From Candidatus Fimimorpha faecalis (GTDB lineage Bacteria > Bacillota > Clostridia > Lachnospirales > Lachnospiraceae): a stretch of DNA of 64,000 nt. This document shows positions 42,152 to 53,579 of the stretch, piece by piece; the first letter of the stretch is position 1, and the number at the start of each line of letters is the position of its first letter. The DNA lies in NCBI GenBank assembly GCA_018712075.1, contig DVHN01000101.1, positions 1 to 64,000 of the forward strand. The letters run 5' to 3'. Under the pieces are notes generated by a model, which saw only the letters and a list, made by a program, of their open reading frames with translations, ran no database searches and was not told the DNA's origin. The translations under genes were made by a program, and so were the position numbers.

Positions 42152-43648
42152 TTATTCTTTCTTTAATCCTAGAATATCACATACGGTTTCTTTCATTTGC
42201 TCCTTATCACATACCCTATTGTGTAAGATTGGAGCAGTGCGAATTTCTTGGATCGCATTTGGAATTGCTACATTGGAAAGACGATTTAATTCATCCACTA
42301 ATTCAAAATCTCCCTTCTTATCATAAGATGGGTCGATTGCATTCATAACACTTCTCGTGAACTTATATGGACTCGCCGTAGATGCGATCACTGTCTTTGT
42401 ATGATCCCCACTGTCTTTCACATATTTGTCATATACACAGGATGCCACGGCGGTATGCGTATCCATAATATAATGATAGGTTTCATACATTTTTTTGATC
42501 TGATTTGCTGTTTCTTCCTCTGTTGCATAGTTTCCATAAAAGTCTGCTAACTCTGTCTTCATCTCATCTGTAATGACATATTTACCCGTCTGAGCCAAAT
42601 CATTCATAAGAGCAGCATCTTTTTCTGCATCTGCCCCAGCAATTTTATAAATCAAACGTTCCAAATTACTGGAAATTAAAATATCCATTGATGGAGAGGT
42701 TGTCAAAATAAAGTCACGGTTTTTATCATAACATCCTGTTGTAAAGAAATCATACAGTACTTTATTGTCGTTCGATGCACAAATTAATTTATGAATCGGC
42801 ACTCCCATCTGTTTTGCATAATAAGCAGCTAAAATATTGCCAAAGTTACCCGTTGGAACGGTCACATTGATGGATTCCCCATCTTGAATCTCACCAGAAG
42901 CCAAAAGCTGTGCATAAGAATACACATAGTAAACAACCTGCGGAACCAAACGTCCAATATTAATTGAATTCGCAGAAGAAAACTGAAAACCTGCTTGATT
43001 CATCTGCTCTTCCAGTTCTTTATCATTGAATAATGTTTTCACACCCGTTTGTGCATCATCAAAATTACCATGAATTCCTACAACCGATGTATTCTCTCCC
43101 TTTTGTGTTAGCATTTGTTTTTCCTGAATTGGAGAAACGCCTCCCTTTGGATAGAATACAATAATCTTCGTTCCAGGTACATCTGCAAAACCTGCCAATG
43201 CGGCTTTGCCTGTATCTCCGCTCGTTGCTGTCAAAATTACAATTTCATTGCTGCAATGATTTTTTTTAGCAGCAGTTACCATTAAATATGGAAGAATGGA
43301 TAACGCCATATCCTTAAATGCAATCGTTGCACCATGGAATAATTCTAAATAATAGGCATTTCCTTCTTTTACTAAAGGTGCAATCACCTTTGTATCAAAT
43401 TTATCATCATAGGCATGACGAATACAATATTTCAACTCTTCTTCCGTATAATCTGTTAAAAACAGCTTCATTACCTCGTATGCTGTTTCTTGGTAAGAAA
43501 GTCCCGCAAATTCAGAAATTGGACGCTGTAATAACGGGATTTGATCTGGAACAAATAATCCTCCGTCTTTTGCCAGTCCTTGTAACACCGCTTCTGATGC
43601 AGTATATGCCTTTTTTTCTCCTCTTGTACTTCTATAAAGTAATTCCAT
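42152..43648 (-). CDS. thrC: Threonine synthase
   Basis: MELLYRSTRGEKKAYTASEAVLQGLAKDGGLFVP, ELFHGATIAFKDMAL, TATSGDTGKAAL. Confidence 0.95.
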   Translation of the reverse strand: MELLYRSTRGEKKAYTASEAVLQGLAKDGGLFVPDQIPLLQRPISEFAGLSYQETAYEVMKLFLTDYTEEELKYCIRHAYDDKFDTKVIAPLVKEGNAYYLELFHGATIAFKDMALSILPYLMVTAAKKNHCSNEIVILTATSGDTGKAALAGFADVPGTKIIVFYPKGGVSPIQEKQMLTQKGENTSVVGIHGNFDDAQTGVKTLFNDKELEEQMNQAGFQFSSANSINIGRLVPQVVYYVYSYAQLLASGEIQDGESINVTVPTGNFGNILAAYYAKQMGVPIHKLICASNDNKVLYDFFTTGCYDKNRDFILTTSPSMDILISSNLERLIYKIAGADAEKDAALMNDLAQTGKYVITDEMKTELADFYGNYATEEETANQIKKMYETYHYIMDTHTAVASCVYDKYVKDSGDHTKTVIASTASPYKFTRSVMNAIDPSYDKKGDFELVDELNRLSNVAIPNAIQEIRTAPILHNRVCDKEQMKETVCDILGLKKE

Positions 43649-43837
43649 CTCTCCACCAAACCTTTCCTGATCAGCATAGTAATCCAAATTATCAACATTT
43701 CTTATCCGATTGTTCATCTTTGATAAACACAAAAATTGATGCTGTCTTACCATGCTTTATCATAGCATAGAACCTTTTGTTTGTCCAGTAAAACTTACGC
43801 CTTAGAAAGACTTTTGTCTGTCATATACGGACACTTC

Positions 43838-45172
43838 CTACTGTACCATAGAATTTAGCTTTGTCATACTCTCTTTTCCTGAAATTGCTTCAATATTATT
43901 GGCAAATATTACATCCGTAACATGATTTTCTTTCGCAAGCTGAATTAAATTCTCGTTATAATAACGATAATCCACCACGATCACTTTCTGATAATGATCC
44001 ACTAAAAATGGTACAAATGCATTCCCAAACGATTCTTTAATAACAAGACAAGTAGAACCATCACTTATATTCGGATTATCAATTACACTATATGGGTTAT
44101 CTCCTCCAATAAAACAGCTATATTTATTACCAGGCTGATAAGAAGAAACATCATTCACAATTGGCCAATTTAATTGGTTACCACTTTTCTCTGTAATAGA
44201 CATTCGATTCGTGGACAATGGAATGTACGCATCCACTGTCTCTGGATTATTCTTTAATTCATTCGCTTGTGTACTGGAATAATAACTTCCAATAAAGTTT
44301 GGAAAACTCATTTTCTCATATTCATTTAATTCATGTGCTTTTATATCTTTTGCTTTTGCAAACTGCTGGTAACTATAATAAGCTCCCAGTGCTGTCCAAT
44401 GATGGTCCGTTGCAAAGAAAATTTTTTCTTCTCTATGTTCATACAACGCATCAAAAATCAGTACTGGTACTACCTTGTCATCCATGGATTTATAATAATA
44501 ATCAATGGCTGCCCTTTGATCGCTGCCTCCAATTTCCTTTTGTCTGCTTTCAGAAAGCAAAATTCCTGAATTGTCTGGAATCATCATTGCATAAACCGTT
44601 GCCTGATCTTTTAAACCATTTGCCATACGATTTACGGTATCAATAAATAGGTTTGCCGCATCTAGATTAAAATAATAAATACCATATGCTTGTTTTCCAT
44701 CTACATAAATGCTTCCATGAACCTGTGGTGCAGCCGTTTGCTCTGTAGTTGTTTGTGCTGAAGATGACTCCACTACAGTGGTCTCTGGTTCTTTTGACTC
44801 TGCCGTAGTCATCGCTGCGGTTGGAATTTCATCTCCTGTATTATTGCCTCCTCCGTGAATTTGCTGTCCACGAAGTCCATATAACTCTTGTATATCGGAA
44901 TTTACAGCCAACAACTGATCTCTAAATGGAAATGTATCTGCATACCAGGTATCCATATCTTTCAAATAGCTTCCGTCCAAAAACCCTTGCTTTGAAAATT
45001 TAGGGAATTCTGTCAATGTTCTTTTCTCCAAATCAGACACCTTTGGACGAAGCGGCATAAGAAATCCTACTACACATCCACATAGCAAAATACAAAAAAA
45101 TAAAACACATTGAATTATATGATAAATTTTTGAAACTTTTTTTTTCTTTTTTAAAAATCGTTCTTTTTCCAT
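43838..45172 (-). CDS. DHHW-family/AlgJ-like protein (O-acetylation partner)
   Basis: FFATDHHWTALGAYYSYQQFAK; adjacent to MBOAT gene. Confidence 0.88.
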   Translation of the reverse strand: MEKERFLKKKKKVSKIYHIIQCVLFFCILLCGCVVGFLMPLRPKVSDLEKRTLTEFPKFSKQGFLDGSYLKDMDTWYADTFPFRDQLLAVNSDIQELYGLRGQQIHGGGNNTGDEIPTAAMTTAESKEPETTVVESSSAQTTTEQTAAPQVHGSIYVDGKQAYGIYYFNLDAANLFIDTVNRMANGLKDQATVYAMMIPDNSGILLSESRQKEIGGSDQRAAIDYYYKSMDDKVVPVLIFDALYEHREEKIFFATDHHWTALGAYYSYQQFAKAKDIKAHELNEYEKMSFPNFIGSYYSSTQANELKNNPETVDAYIPLSTNRMSITEKSGNQLNWPIVNDVSSYQPGNKYSCFIGGDNPYSVIDNPNISDGSTCLVIKESFGNAFVPFLVDHYQKVIVVDYRYYNENLIQLAKENHVTDVIFANNIEAISGKESMTKLNSMVQ

Positions 45173-45183
45173 CCGCTTTCCCT

Positions 45184-46611
45184 CTAAAATTGAAAATATA
45201 AAAATGGATTGTAGCTATTTCCTACCAATGCCATTACTGATAATAATAACAACACAGCTGGAACAATCATATCAATAAAGTACAATAAGTGTGGACATCG
45301 CATCTTTGCTTCTGCCGATGCGTACCATTTCTTACGAATTATCTTTCCAATTGGCATAACAGCAATTACTGCAATAATGAAAAAGAAAATATTGTTCTGA
45401 ATTAATAGTGTAGTATCCATACTCATCCATTCTCTTCCTGAGAAATCAAACATTCCTTTTAACACTGTAATTAATTCCTGCATATTTTCAAATCGGAATA
45501 TAACCCATCCAAAGTACACAACCAAAATCGTGTAAATCCATCCAAAAATTTTTGGAATACGATCTAATAGTTTTCCTAAAAATAATCGTTCTATCACAAG
45601 AAAAACAAAATAGAATAATCCCCACAAAATATAATTCCAGCTTGCTCCATGCCACATCCCCGTTAAAAACCATACAATAAATAAGTTCCGAAATGTACAA
45701 AGACTTCCTTTTCGATTTCCTCCTAGAGGAATATAAACGTAATCCCGAAAAAATGTACTCAAAGAAATATGCCACCGACGCCAAAAATCTTTTACTGACA
45801 CAGCGATATAAGGATAGTTGAAATTCTCTAAATAATGAAAACCTACCATTCTTCCCATCCCAATTGCCATATCGGAATAAGCAGAGAAATCCAAATAAAT
45901 CTGTAACATATAAAAGAGCATTCCAATCCAAAGCCCAGCAATTGATGCAGTTGCTAATTGACCACTTACAATTAAAGTATCTGCAAGACTCGCACATGTA
46001 TTCGCCAAAACAGCCTTTTTTGCAAGTCCAACACAAAATCGTCTTACTCCTTCCGCCACATCATGAGCAGTTACCGATCGATTTTCAATTTCATCTGCCA
46101 CCGTTTGATAACGCACAATTGGACCAGCAATACATTGATGGAACAAACTACAATAAAGTAATACTTTCCAATATCGCCTCTGCACTGCTACTTCTTCTCG
46201 ATATACATCCACTACATAAGATAATAATTGGAATGTATAAAAGGAAATCCCAATTGGGAGCACAATATTAGGAATTTCTTTTGGTAAACCTGTTAGATAT
46301 TGCAAATTTGTCAGGAAAAATCCCGTATATTTAAAAAATCCAAGTGTTAATAATGCTCCAAAACATTCTAAAAACATCCAGACCTTTTTTCCTCTCTTTG
46401 TTCTAACATCGGCAATACGGCATGCAGTAAACCAGCTCCAAAAACTTAAGCCAATTAACAATACTAAGTATTTTGGTCCGCCCCATGAATAAAACACAAG
46501 CGAAAACAACAATAGTACAACATTTTTTTGTTTGATTGTAGACGCAAAAAAATACGCAATTAAACTAATCGCAAGAAAAGCGAATACAAACAGTAAACTT
46601 GAGAATACCAT
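45184..46611 (-). CDS. MBOAT-family O-acyltransferase (AlgI/DltB-like)
   Basis: YPYIAVSVKDFWRRWHISLSTFFRDYVYIPLGGNRKG, LTGMWHGASWNYILWGL. Confidence 0.94.
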   Translation of the reverse strand: MVFSSLLFVFAFLAISLIAYFFASTIKQKNVVLLLFSLVFYSWGGPKYLVLLIGLSFWSWFTACRIADVRTKRGKKVWMFLECFGALLTLGFFKYTGFFLTNLQYLTGLPKEIPNIVLPIGISFYTFQLLSYVVDVYREEVAVQRRYWKVLLYCSLFHQCIAGPIVRYQTVADEIENRSVTAHDVAEGVRRFCVGLAKKAVLANTCASLADTLIVSGQLATASIAGLWIGMLFYMLQIYLDFSAYSDMAIGMGRMVGFHYLENFNYPYIAVSVKDFWRRWHISLSTFFRDYVYIPLGGNRKGSLCTFRNLFIVWFLTGMWHGASWNYILWGLFYFVFLVIERLFLGKLLDRIPKIFGWIYTILVVYFGWVIFRFENMQELITVLKGMFDFSGREWMSMDTTLLIQNNIFFFIIAVIAVMPIGKIIRKKWYASAEAKMRCPHLLYFIDMIVPAVLLLLSVMALVGNSYNPFLYFQF

Positions 46612-46809
46612 ATTAAACTCTCCATTCTCCTAACATCACAAAATAATTACCCACTTTTTTCATTTACAAGAAATCAGTCCAGGCATCCGATTGATTATAC
46701 CTCATAAGCAATTATATCGCAAGCTTTTTCTCGAGAGAAAAGAGCCATGTCTAGCTTTTCACAAGCCTAAACATAACTCTTTTTCCTCCGTAATTATAAA
46801 ATCTTTTGT

Positions 46810-48489
46810 TTATTTTATTGATAAATCTTCTTCTGAAAAGCATTCTTCAATTGGTGCACCTGGAGCAACCATTGGAAATACCTTATCATCCTTTTCAATC
46901 TGGCATTCAATTACAACTGGAATATTTAACTCAATCGCCTCACGAACTGCTGGTTCAAATTCTTCACATTTTGTAACACGATATGCCTTTGCTCCCATTG
47001 CTTCCGCCAACTTTACAAAGTCTACCTGATCTTCCAATACAGTATGAGAATAACGTTTTCCATAGAATAATGTCTGCCATTGACGTACCATACCTAAAAC
47101 ATGGTTATTTACTACAATCTGAATAACTGGAATATTATAACGAGTTGCTGTAGCAATCTCATTCATATTCATGCGGAAGCATCCATCTCCAGCAATATTA
47201 ATTACTGTTTTATCTTTGCATCCCATCTTCGCACCAATTGCCGCTCCGAGTCCATACCCCATCGTTCCAAGTCCGCCCGAACTAATAAAACTTCTTGGAG
47301 TCTGATACTTATAATATTGCGCTGCCCACATTTGGTGCTGTCCTACTTCTGTTACAATAATTGCATTTCCTTTTGTAATCTCGTTTAACTTTTCCATAAT
47401 ATATGGACCTGTTAATTCACCTTTATGATAAGTCAATGGATAACGTCTCTTTAATTGTTCTACTTCTGTAATCCACTTCTTATGTTCCATTGGTTCTAAA
47501 CGCATATTTAATTCTTGCAGTACGCATTTTACATCCCCAATAATAGAAGCATCTGTTCGTATATTTTTATTAATTTCTGCTGGATCAACATCAATCTGTA
47601 ATACTTTTGCATTGTATGCAAATCTCTTCGCATTTCCAGTAACACGGTCACTGAATCTTGCTCCTACTGCAATAAGTAAATCACACTTCGTTACACCAAA
47701 GTTGGATGCCTTCGTTCCATGCATTCCAAGCATTCCAGAATACAATGGATCTTCTCCATTAAATGCACCTTTTCCCATCAATGTATCGGTAACAGGAGCA
47801 TTAATTTTATGAACAAACTCACGCAATTCTTTTGAAGCTCCCGATGCAATGGCGCCGCCTCCTACAAACACAAATGGTTTTTGGGACTTTTTAATCATGT
47901 CCACTGCTTTTTCCAGATCTTCTTCCTTCATATTTTTTGTAACTGGACGAATTGGTTCTGGTATTACTTTTGTATACTCTGTTTTATTGGCAGTAACATC
48001 TTTCGTTATATCTACAAGTACTGGACCTGGACGTCCTTCTTTTGCAATACGGAATGCAGAACGAATCGTATCAGCTAATTTTGTCACATCTTTTACAATA
48101 TAATTATGTTTTGTAATTGGCATTGTAATACCTGCAATATCTACTTCTTGGAACGTATCTTTTCCAAGCAAGCTCACAGCTACATTAGCAGTAATTGCAA
48201 CAATTGGAATGGAATCCATATAGGCCGTTGCAATTCCAGTTACAAGATTTGTGGCTCCTGGGCCTGAGGTTGCCATACAAACACCAACTTTTCCAGTCGC
48301 ACGTGCATATCCATCTGCTGCATGAGCTGCTCCTTGCTCATGAGAAGTTAAGATATGAGTAATCTCATCTGAATGCTTATATAATGCATCATATACATTT
48401 AGAATAGTACCGCCTGGATAACCAAATACTGTATCTACTCCCTGCTCTTTCAGACATTCAATAATAATTTCTGAACCAGTTAATTGCAT
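46810..48489 (-). CDS. ilvB: Acetolactate synthase large subunit
   Basis: VFGYPGGTILNVYDALYK, SGPGATNLVTGIATAYMDS, GDGCFRMNMNEIATA (ThDP). Confidence 0.95.
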   Translation of the reverse strand: MQLTGSEIIIECLKEQGVDTVFGYPGGTILNVYDALYKHSDEITHILTSHEQGAAHAADGYARATGKVGVCMATSGPGATNLVTGIATAYMDSIPIVAITANVAVSLLGKDTFQEVDIAGITMPITKHNYIVKDVTKLADTIRSAFRIAKEGRPGPVLVDITKDVTANKTEYTKVIPEPIRPVTKNMKEEDLEKAVDMIKKSQKPFVFVGGGAIASGASKELREFVHKINAPVTDTLMGKGAFNGEDPLYSGMLGMHGTKASNFGVTKCDLLIAVGARFSDRVTGNAKRFAYNAKVLQIDVDPAEINKNIRTDASIIGDVKCVLQELNMRLEPMEHKKWITEVEQLKRRYPLTYHKGELTGPYIMEKLNEITKGNAIIVTEVGQHQMWAAQYYKYQTPRSFISSGGLGTMGYGLGAAIGAKMGCKDKTVINIAGDGCFRMNMNEIATATRYNIPVIQIVVNNHVLGMVRQWQTLFYGKRYSHTVLEDQVDFVKLAEAMGAKAYRVTKCEEFEPAVREAIELNIPVVIECQIEKDDKVFPMVAPGAPIEECFSEEDLSIK

Positions 48490-48504
48490 AGTATTCTCTC
48501 CTTT

Positions 48505-50172
48505 TTATTTTTTTATCTCTAAAATTGCGCCACGATTTCCAGAAGTTACCATAGAAGCATATCTTGCTAAATATCCTGTCGTTATTTTTGGTTCTCTTGG
48601 AGTCCATGCTGCTCTTCTTCGTTCCATTTCTTCATCTGAAATATCTACATTTAATGTGTTTTCTGGAATATTAATCTGAATGATATCTCCCTCTTCTACG
48701 AGTGCAATTGGTCCTCCAACTGCTGCTTCTGGAGAAACATGTCCAATACTTGCGCCTCTGGATGCGCCACTAAAGCGTCCATCGGTAATCAACGCAACAC
48801 TTGAACCAAGTCCCATACCTGCAATTGCGGAAGTAGGATTGAGCATTTCTCTCATTCCAGGACCCCCCTTTGGTCCTTCATAACGAATTACCACTACATC
48901 TCCAGCCACAATTTTTCCACCTTTAATCGCTGCAATTGCATCTTCTTCACAGTCAAATACTCTGGCAGGACCTTCGTGTACCATCATTTCTGGAGCAACT
49001 GCGGAACGTTTTACTACACCAGAATCTGGAGCCAAATTTCCTTTTAATACTGCGATACCACCCGTCTGGCTATATGGATTTTCGATTGGTCGGATTACTT
49101 CTGGGTTCTTATTCACACAACCCCTAATATTTTCTGCCACCGTTTTTCCTGTTACAGTAATAAGATCTGTGTATAATAAGTTTTTCTTATTTAGCTCATT
49201 CATAACTGCATACACACCGCCAGCCTCATTTAATTCTTCGATATATGTATGACCTGCTGGTGCCAAATGACAGAGATTTGGAGTTTTACTACTAATTTCA
49301 TTTGCAATATCTACATTTAATTCTACACCTGCTTCATGTGCAATTGCTGGAAGATGAAGCATACTATTGGTAGAACATCCCAATGCCATATCCACCGTTA
49401 ATGCATTTAAAAATGCCTTTTCTGTCATAATATCTCTTGGACAAATATTTAATTCTATTAATTTCATAACTTGCATACCCGCATGTTTTGCAAGTTTTAA
49501 ACGTTCCGAATATACGGCTGGAATTGTACCATTTCCTTTTAATCCCATACCCAATACTTCCGTCAGACAATTCATGGAATTCGCCGTATACATACCAGAA
49601 CAAGAGCCACAAGTTGGGCAAGTCTTATTTTCATATTCTAATACTTCTTCTTCCGTTAAGTTTCCAGCTGCATAAGCCCCCACTGCTTCAAACATGGAAG
49701 AAAGACTCGTCTTACAGCCCTTTACATGTCCTGCCAACATTGGACCGCCACTTACAAAAACAGTTGGAATATTCACTCTGGCCGCTGCCATCAAAAGACC
49801 TGGTACATTTTTATCACAGTTTGGAACCATAACCAATCCATCAAACTGATGAGCCATAGCCAATGCTTCGGTAGAATCTGCAATTAAATCCCTTGTTACA
49901 AGAGAGTATTTCATTCCAACATGTCCCATTGCAATACCGTCACATACCGCAATTGCTGGTACCACAACTGGAACTCCTCCAGCCATCGCAACTCCCATTT
50001 TAACTGCTTCTACAATTTTATCCAAATTCATATGTCCTGGAACAATTTCATTATAGGAGCTTACAACACCAATCAATGGTTTTTTCATTTCTTCTTCTGT
50101 AAATCCAAGTGCATGAAACAAAGAACGATGTGGAGCCTGCTGCATCCCTTTTTTTACTGCGTCACTTCTCAT
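48505..50172 (-). CDS. ilvD: Dihydroxy-acid dehydratase
   Basis: [59 protein letters not shown]. Confidence 0.96.
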   Translation of the reverse strand: MRSDAVKKGMQQAPHRSLFHALGFTEEEMKKPLIGVVSSYNEIVPGHMNLDKIVEAVKMGVAMAGGVPVVVPAIAVCDGIAMGHVGMKYSLVTRDLIADSTEALAMAHQFDGLVMVPNCDKNVPGLLMAAARVNIPTVFVSGGPMLAGHVKGCKTSLSSMFEAVGAYAAGNLTEEEVLEYENKTCPTCGSCSGMYTANSMNCLTEVLGMGLKGNGTIPAVYSERLKLAKHAGMQVMKLIELNICPRDIMTEKAFLNALTVDMALGCSTNSMLHLPAIAHEAGVELNVDIANEISSKTPNLCHLAPAGHTYIEELNEAGGVYAVMNELNKKNLLYTDLITVTGKTVAENIRGCVNKNPEVIRPIENPYSQTGGIAVLKGNLAPDSGVVKRSAVAPEMMVHEGPARVFDCEEDAIAAIKGGKIVAGDVVVIRYEGPKGGPGMREMLNPTSAIAGMGLGSSVALITDGRFSGASRGASIGHVSPEAAVGGPIALVEEGDIIQINIPENTLNVDISDEEMERRRAAWTPREPKITTGYLARYASMVTSGNRGAILEIKK

Positions 50173-50201
50173 AATTCATTCCTCCTAAACTTTCTCTCTA
50201 T

Positions 50202-51287
50202 TTATTCAATACGCTCTGCAATCAAATCTCCCATTTCCATGGTTCCAACTTGAGTACAGCCATCTGACATAATATCGACAGTACGATATCCATCTTCCAA
50301 TACTTTTGCTACTGCATGTTCTACTGCTACTGCCTCCTTATCCAAATCAAAGGAATAACGCAACATCATTGCAGCTGATAAAATCGTAGCAATTGGATTG
50401 GCAATGTTTTGACCTGCAATATCTGGTGCAGAACCATGACTTGGCTCATATAGCCCTAGTTTTGTCGCTCCGAGACTTGCAGAAGATAACATACCAATGG
50501 AACCTGTTACCATACTTGCTTCATCCGATAAAATATCACCGAACATATTCTCTGTTAAAACAACATCAAACTGTCCAGGATCTTTTACTAACTGCATTGC
50601 ACAATTATCTACCAGCATATGGGTAACCGTTACTTCTGGATAATCTTTTGCAACTTCGTTTACGACACTTCTCCAAAGACGAGAAGAGTCTAATACATTT
50701 GCTTTATCCACACTAATCAGATTCTTTCTTCTCTTCATCGCAATTTCAAACGCTTTTATTGCAATACGACGAATTTCCCTCTCGTCATATACAAGTGTAT
50801 CCGTTGCTTTTCTCACACCATCCACTACTTCTGTGCTGCGTGCTCCAAAATACAGTCCTCCTGTTAATTCTCTCATAATTACCATATCAAAACCTGCATC
50901 TGCAATCTCTGCACGCAATGGACATGCATCTTTCAATTCTTTATATAAATACGCTGGACGGATGTTTGCAAATAGCTCCAATCCTTTGCGAATCTTTAGC
51001 AAACCTGCTTCTGGACGATCTTTTGGATCAATATCGTACCAACGAGAGTTTCCTACATTACCGCCAACGGCTCCTAACAACACGGAATCACTTGCCTTTG
51101 CACGTTCCAATGTTTCATCTGTTAACGATGTTCCATATGCATCAATGGAACAACCTCCCATCAGTAATTCTTCATATGTAAAATTATGGTCGTATTTTTC
51201 TGCCACTTTATCCAAAATCTTTCTGGCTTCTCTAACAATCTCTGGACCAATTCCATCTCCTGGAATCAATGCGATATGAAATTTCAT
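50202..51287 (-). CDS. leuB: 3-isopropylmalate dehydrogenase
   Basis: [37 protein letters not shown]. Confidence 0.96.
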   Translation of the reverse strand: MKFHIALIPGDGIGPEIVREARKILDKVAEKYDHNFTYEELLMGGCSIDAYGTSLTDETLERAKASDSVLLGAVGGNVGNSRWYDIDPKDRPEAGLLKIRKGLELFANIRPAYLYKELKDACPLRAEIADAGFDMVIMRELTGGLYFGARSTEVVDGVRKATDTLVYDEREIRRIAIKAFEIAMKRRKNLISVDKANVLDSSRLWRSVVNEVAKDYPEVTVTHMLVDNCAMQLVKDPGQFDVVLTENMFGDILSDEASMVTGSIGMLSSASLGATKLGLYEPSHGSAPDIAGQNIANPIATILSAAMMLRYSFDLDKEAVAVEHAVAKVLEDGYRTVDIMSDGCTQVGTMEMGDLIAERIE

Positions 51288-51318
51288 CTTTTACACCAAG
51301 CCTTTCATAATAAACTTC

Positions 51319-51355
51319 CCCCTAACTTTTTGTATTGTTATACAAAAAGTAGGGG
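51319..51355 (-). promoter_or_regulatory. Stem-loop directly upstream of the leuB RBS
   Basis: CCCCTACTTTTTGTAT-AACA-ATACAAAAAGTTAGGGG, one bulge, no U-tract. Confidence 0.5.
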
Positions 51356-51529
51356 ACTGCATCTTATCGCTTTATTGCGTTAGCATATTCGTATTAGTAT
51401 TATGTTAGACTATTTTAGCGATTTTTTCAAGTGTTATCAAAAAATTTATCAATATTTTCTTCCAGTAATTTGGTAAATCACTAAAATCCTTCCAATATTG
51501 GAATATAAACTAGAACGTTTTTCATTTTA

Positions 51530-52789
51530 TTAAGACTCTGCTTTAATAAGAGGAAAAAATTCGGCAGGAATAAAAGCAGTCACTTTTATTCCATCTTCTG
51601 TATAGTTTTCTTCTAATAACTGTCCATACTTTCGGATTAACTGGATTTTTCCTGCCTCTGCATAAGAATAGGTTTGCTGCACATATATTTTTTGTTCTCT
51701 TAAAATTTGTTCCAATAATCGTTTTAAGTCATTCAAACCATCGCCAGTCTTTGCCGAAATTGGCAATACATAATCTGCCTGAAAATCACGGCATACTGCT
51801 GGATGCTCCAAACAATCTTGTTTATTAAATAAGGTAATTCCTATTTTATCTTCTACTCCTAGCTCCCGCAATGTATCATAGACAACATGCATTTGGGTAT
51901 CCATCATCGGATTGGATGCATCTACGACATGAATTAAAATATCACAATACTTTGCTTCTTCCAGCGTACTGCGAAATGCATCAATAAGATGGTGGGGAAG
52001 TTTTCGAATAAAACCAACCGTATCGGTTAGCAAAATTTCTTCTCCTGAATCTAATTTCATCATACGAGTCGTTGGATCTAATGTCGCAAATAATTTATCT
52101 TCTGCCAAAATATCGGCCCCAGTCAGTCGATTCAAAAGAGTGGATTTTCCAGCGTTTGTGTATCCGACAATTGCAGCTACAGGCACATAGTTTCTACTTC
52201 TTCGCTGCCTTGTCACTTCTCGGTGTTTCTTCACCGCTTCCAATTCTTGCTTCAATTGACCAATTCTTTGATGAATCAATCGACGATCTATTTCCAGCTT
52301 TTTCTCACCAGGCCCTCTTGTACCAATCCCACCGCCGAGACGGGAAAGGGAATTGCGAAGTCCAACCAAACGAGCTGCACGGTACCGCAGCTGCGCAAGT
52401 TCTACTTGAATTTTTCCCTCGCTTGTCATCGCATGTGCTGCAAAAATATCTAGGATTACCATAGTACGATCCATAACTTTCGTCTCTAACATGGATTCCA
52501 AGTTCCGAAGCTGAACAGGAGACAACTCATCATCACATACAACCCCTGTTGCATCTAACTCTGATAATAACTCCTTTACTTCCTCTATTTTTCCCTTTCC
52601 AATATAAGTAGCAGGATTTTGATGCTCTAAATTCTGAATTACTTTTGCTAATGTGCTCCCTCCTGCCGTATCAACCAATTCTTCTAATTCATCCAAAGAC
52701 TGTTTTGCATCCTCTCCGCTGGTTTCTGAAACAGCCAATAAAATGACCCTTTCTTCTGCTTCTTTTATTTCAATCATATCATTCCTCAC
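51530..52789 (-). CDS. hflX: GTPase HflX
   Basis: GGIGTRGPGEKKLEIDRRLI, AAIVGYTNAGKSTLLNRLTG, ATLDPTTR. Confidence 0.95.
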   Translation of the reverse strand: MRNDMIEIKEAEERVILLAVSETSGEDAKQSLDELEELVDTAGGSTLAKVIQNLEHQNPATYIGKGKIEEVKELLSELDATGVVCDDELSPVQLRNLESMLETKVMDRTMVILDIFAAHAMTSEGKIQVELAQLRYRAARLVGLRNSLSRLGGGIGTRGPGEKKLEIDRRLIHQRIGQLKQELEAVKKHREVTRQRRSRNYVPVAAIVGYTNAGKSTLLNRLTGADILAEDKLFATLDPTTRMMKLDSGEEILLTDTVGFIRKLPHHLIDAFRSTLEEAKYCDILIHVVDASNPMMDTQMHVVYDTLRELGVEDKIGITLFNKQDCLEHPAVCRDFQADYVLPISAKTGDGLNDLKRLLEQILREQKIYVQQTYSYAEAGKIQLIRKYGQLLEENYTEDGIKVTAFIPAEFFPLIKAES

Positions 52790-52812
52790 TTTTCTATTTC
52801 TAACTTATTTTC

Positions 52813-53379
52813 TTAAGACGAACCTAGAAATTTTCTTGCTGTTTCTCGAAAAACTTCTGCTTCATTCCCATGTTGTTGTGCCTCTAACTGTTGTGCAATT
52901 GTTTCATATACATTTTGGTTATATGGGTCTGCCCTTACCGCATTTTGATAATCGTCAAGCACCTTTGAATATTCCCCCATTTGGTCATATAACAATCCAC
53001 GTTTTATATAAAGTTCTGCTGTATTTTCTCCAGCATTCAATAATCTTGTATAGGTTTCTGCTGCTTCCTCCTGAAAATTTGCCTTTCCCTGTGTTTCTGC
53101 CAGTTCTTTTACAAGTTCAAATTCTTGTTCTCCCACAGTATTTCCGATATACGAAACAGCCTCCTCTAGTTTTTCTACTGCCACAACATAATTTTCTTGC
53201 TCCATTGCCTGTCTTCCCTGAGCCCATAAGCTTTGAAACGCTTCTTTATTTTTCCCATCGGGTATGAAAACTAATACTCCCATTAATAAAAAAATAAAAC
53301 TAAGACAGGTCACCGTATAAAAATATTTACTCTCTTGTATTTTTCTCCATTTTTTCTTCATCTCATAGTCTTCCCACAA
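52813..53379 (-). CDS. TPR-repeat membrane-anchored protein
   Basis: N-terminal TM (FYTVTCLSFIFLLMGVLVFI) and TPR-like repeats. Confidence 0.7.
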   Translation of the reverse strand: MWEDYEMKKKWRKIQESKYFYTVTCLSFIFLLMGVLVFIPDGKNKEAFQSLWAQGRQAMEQENYVVAVEKLEEAVSYIGNTVGEQEFELVKELAETQGKANFQEEAAETYTRLLNAGENTAELYIKRGLLYDQMGEYSKVLDDYQNAVRADPYNQNVYETIAQQLEAQQHGNEAEVFRETARKFLGSS

Positions 53380-53502
53380 TTACTTTTTCTAGCTTTATAA
53401 GTATCATATTTATAATACAATATCTTCAAAAAATAATCTACAATGAAAAGAAAAAAACAGAAAAATTAGTCCATAATCTTAGTTCCAATTTTTTCCAAAA
53501 AT

Positions 53503-53570
53503 AATAAGCTCTCCCATTTTGTAATATATGTCCAAAAGTTTGGATACCTATCAAAATGGAAGAGCTTATT
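53503..53570 (-). terminator. Long hairpin downstream of galT
   Basis: aataagctctcccattttg...caaaatggaagagcttatt, 18/19 paired arms. Confidence 0.7.
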
Positions 53571-53579
53571 TCTTAATCT

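Noticed and set aside
52653-53267. 204-aa plus-strand ORF overlapping hflX and the TPR gene
   Set aside because: Antisense to two supported genes with no RBS or recognisable domain.
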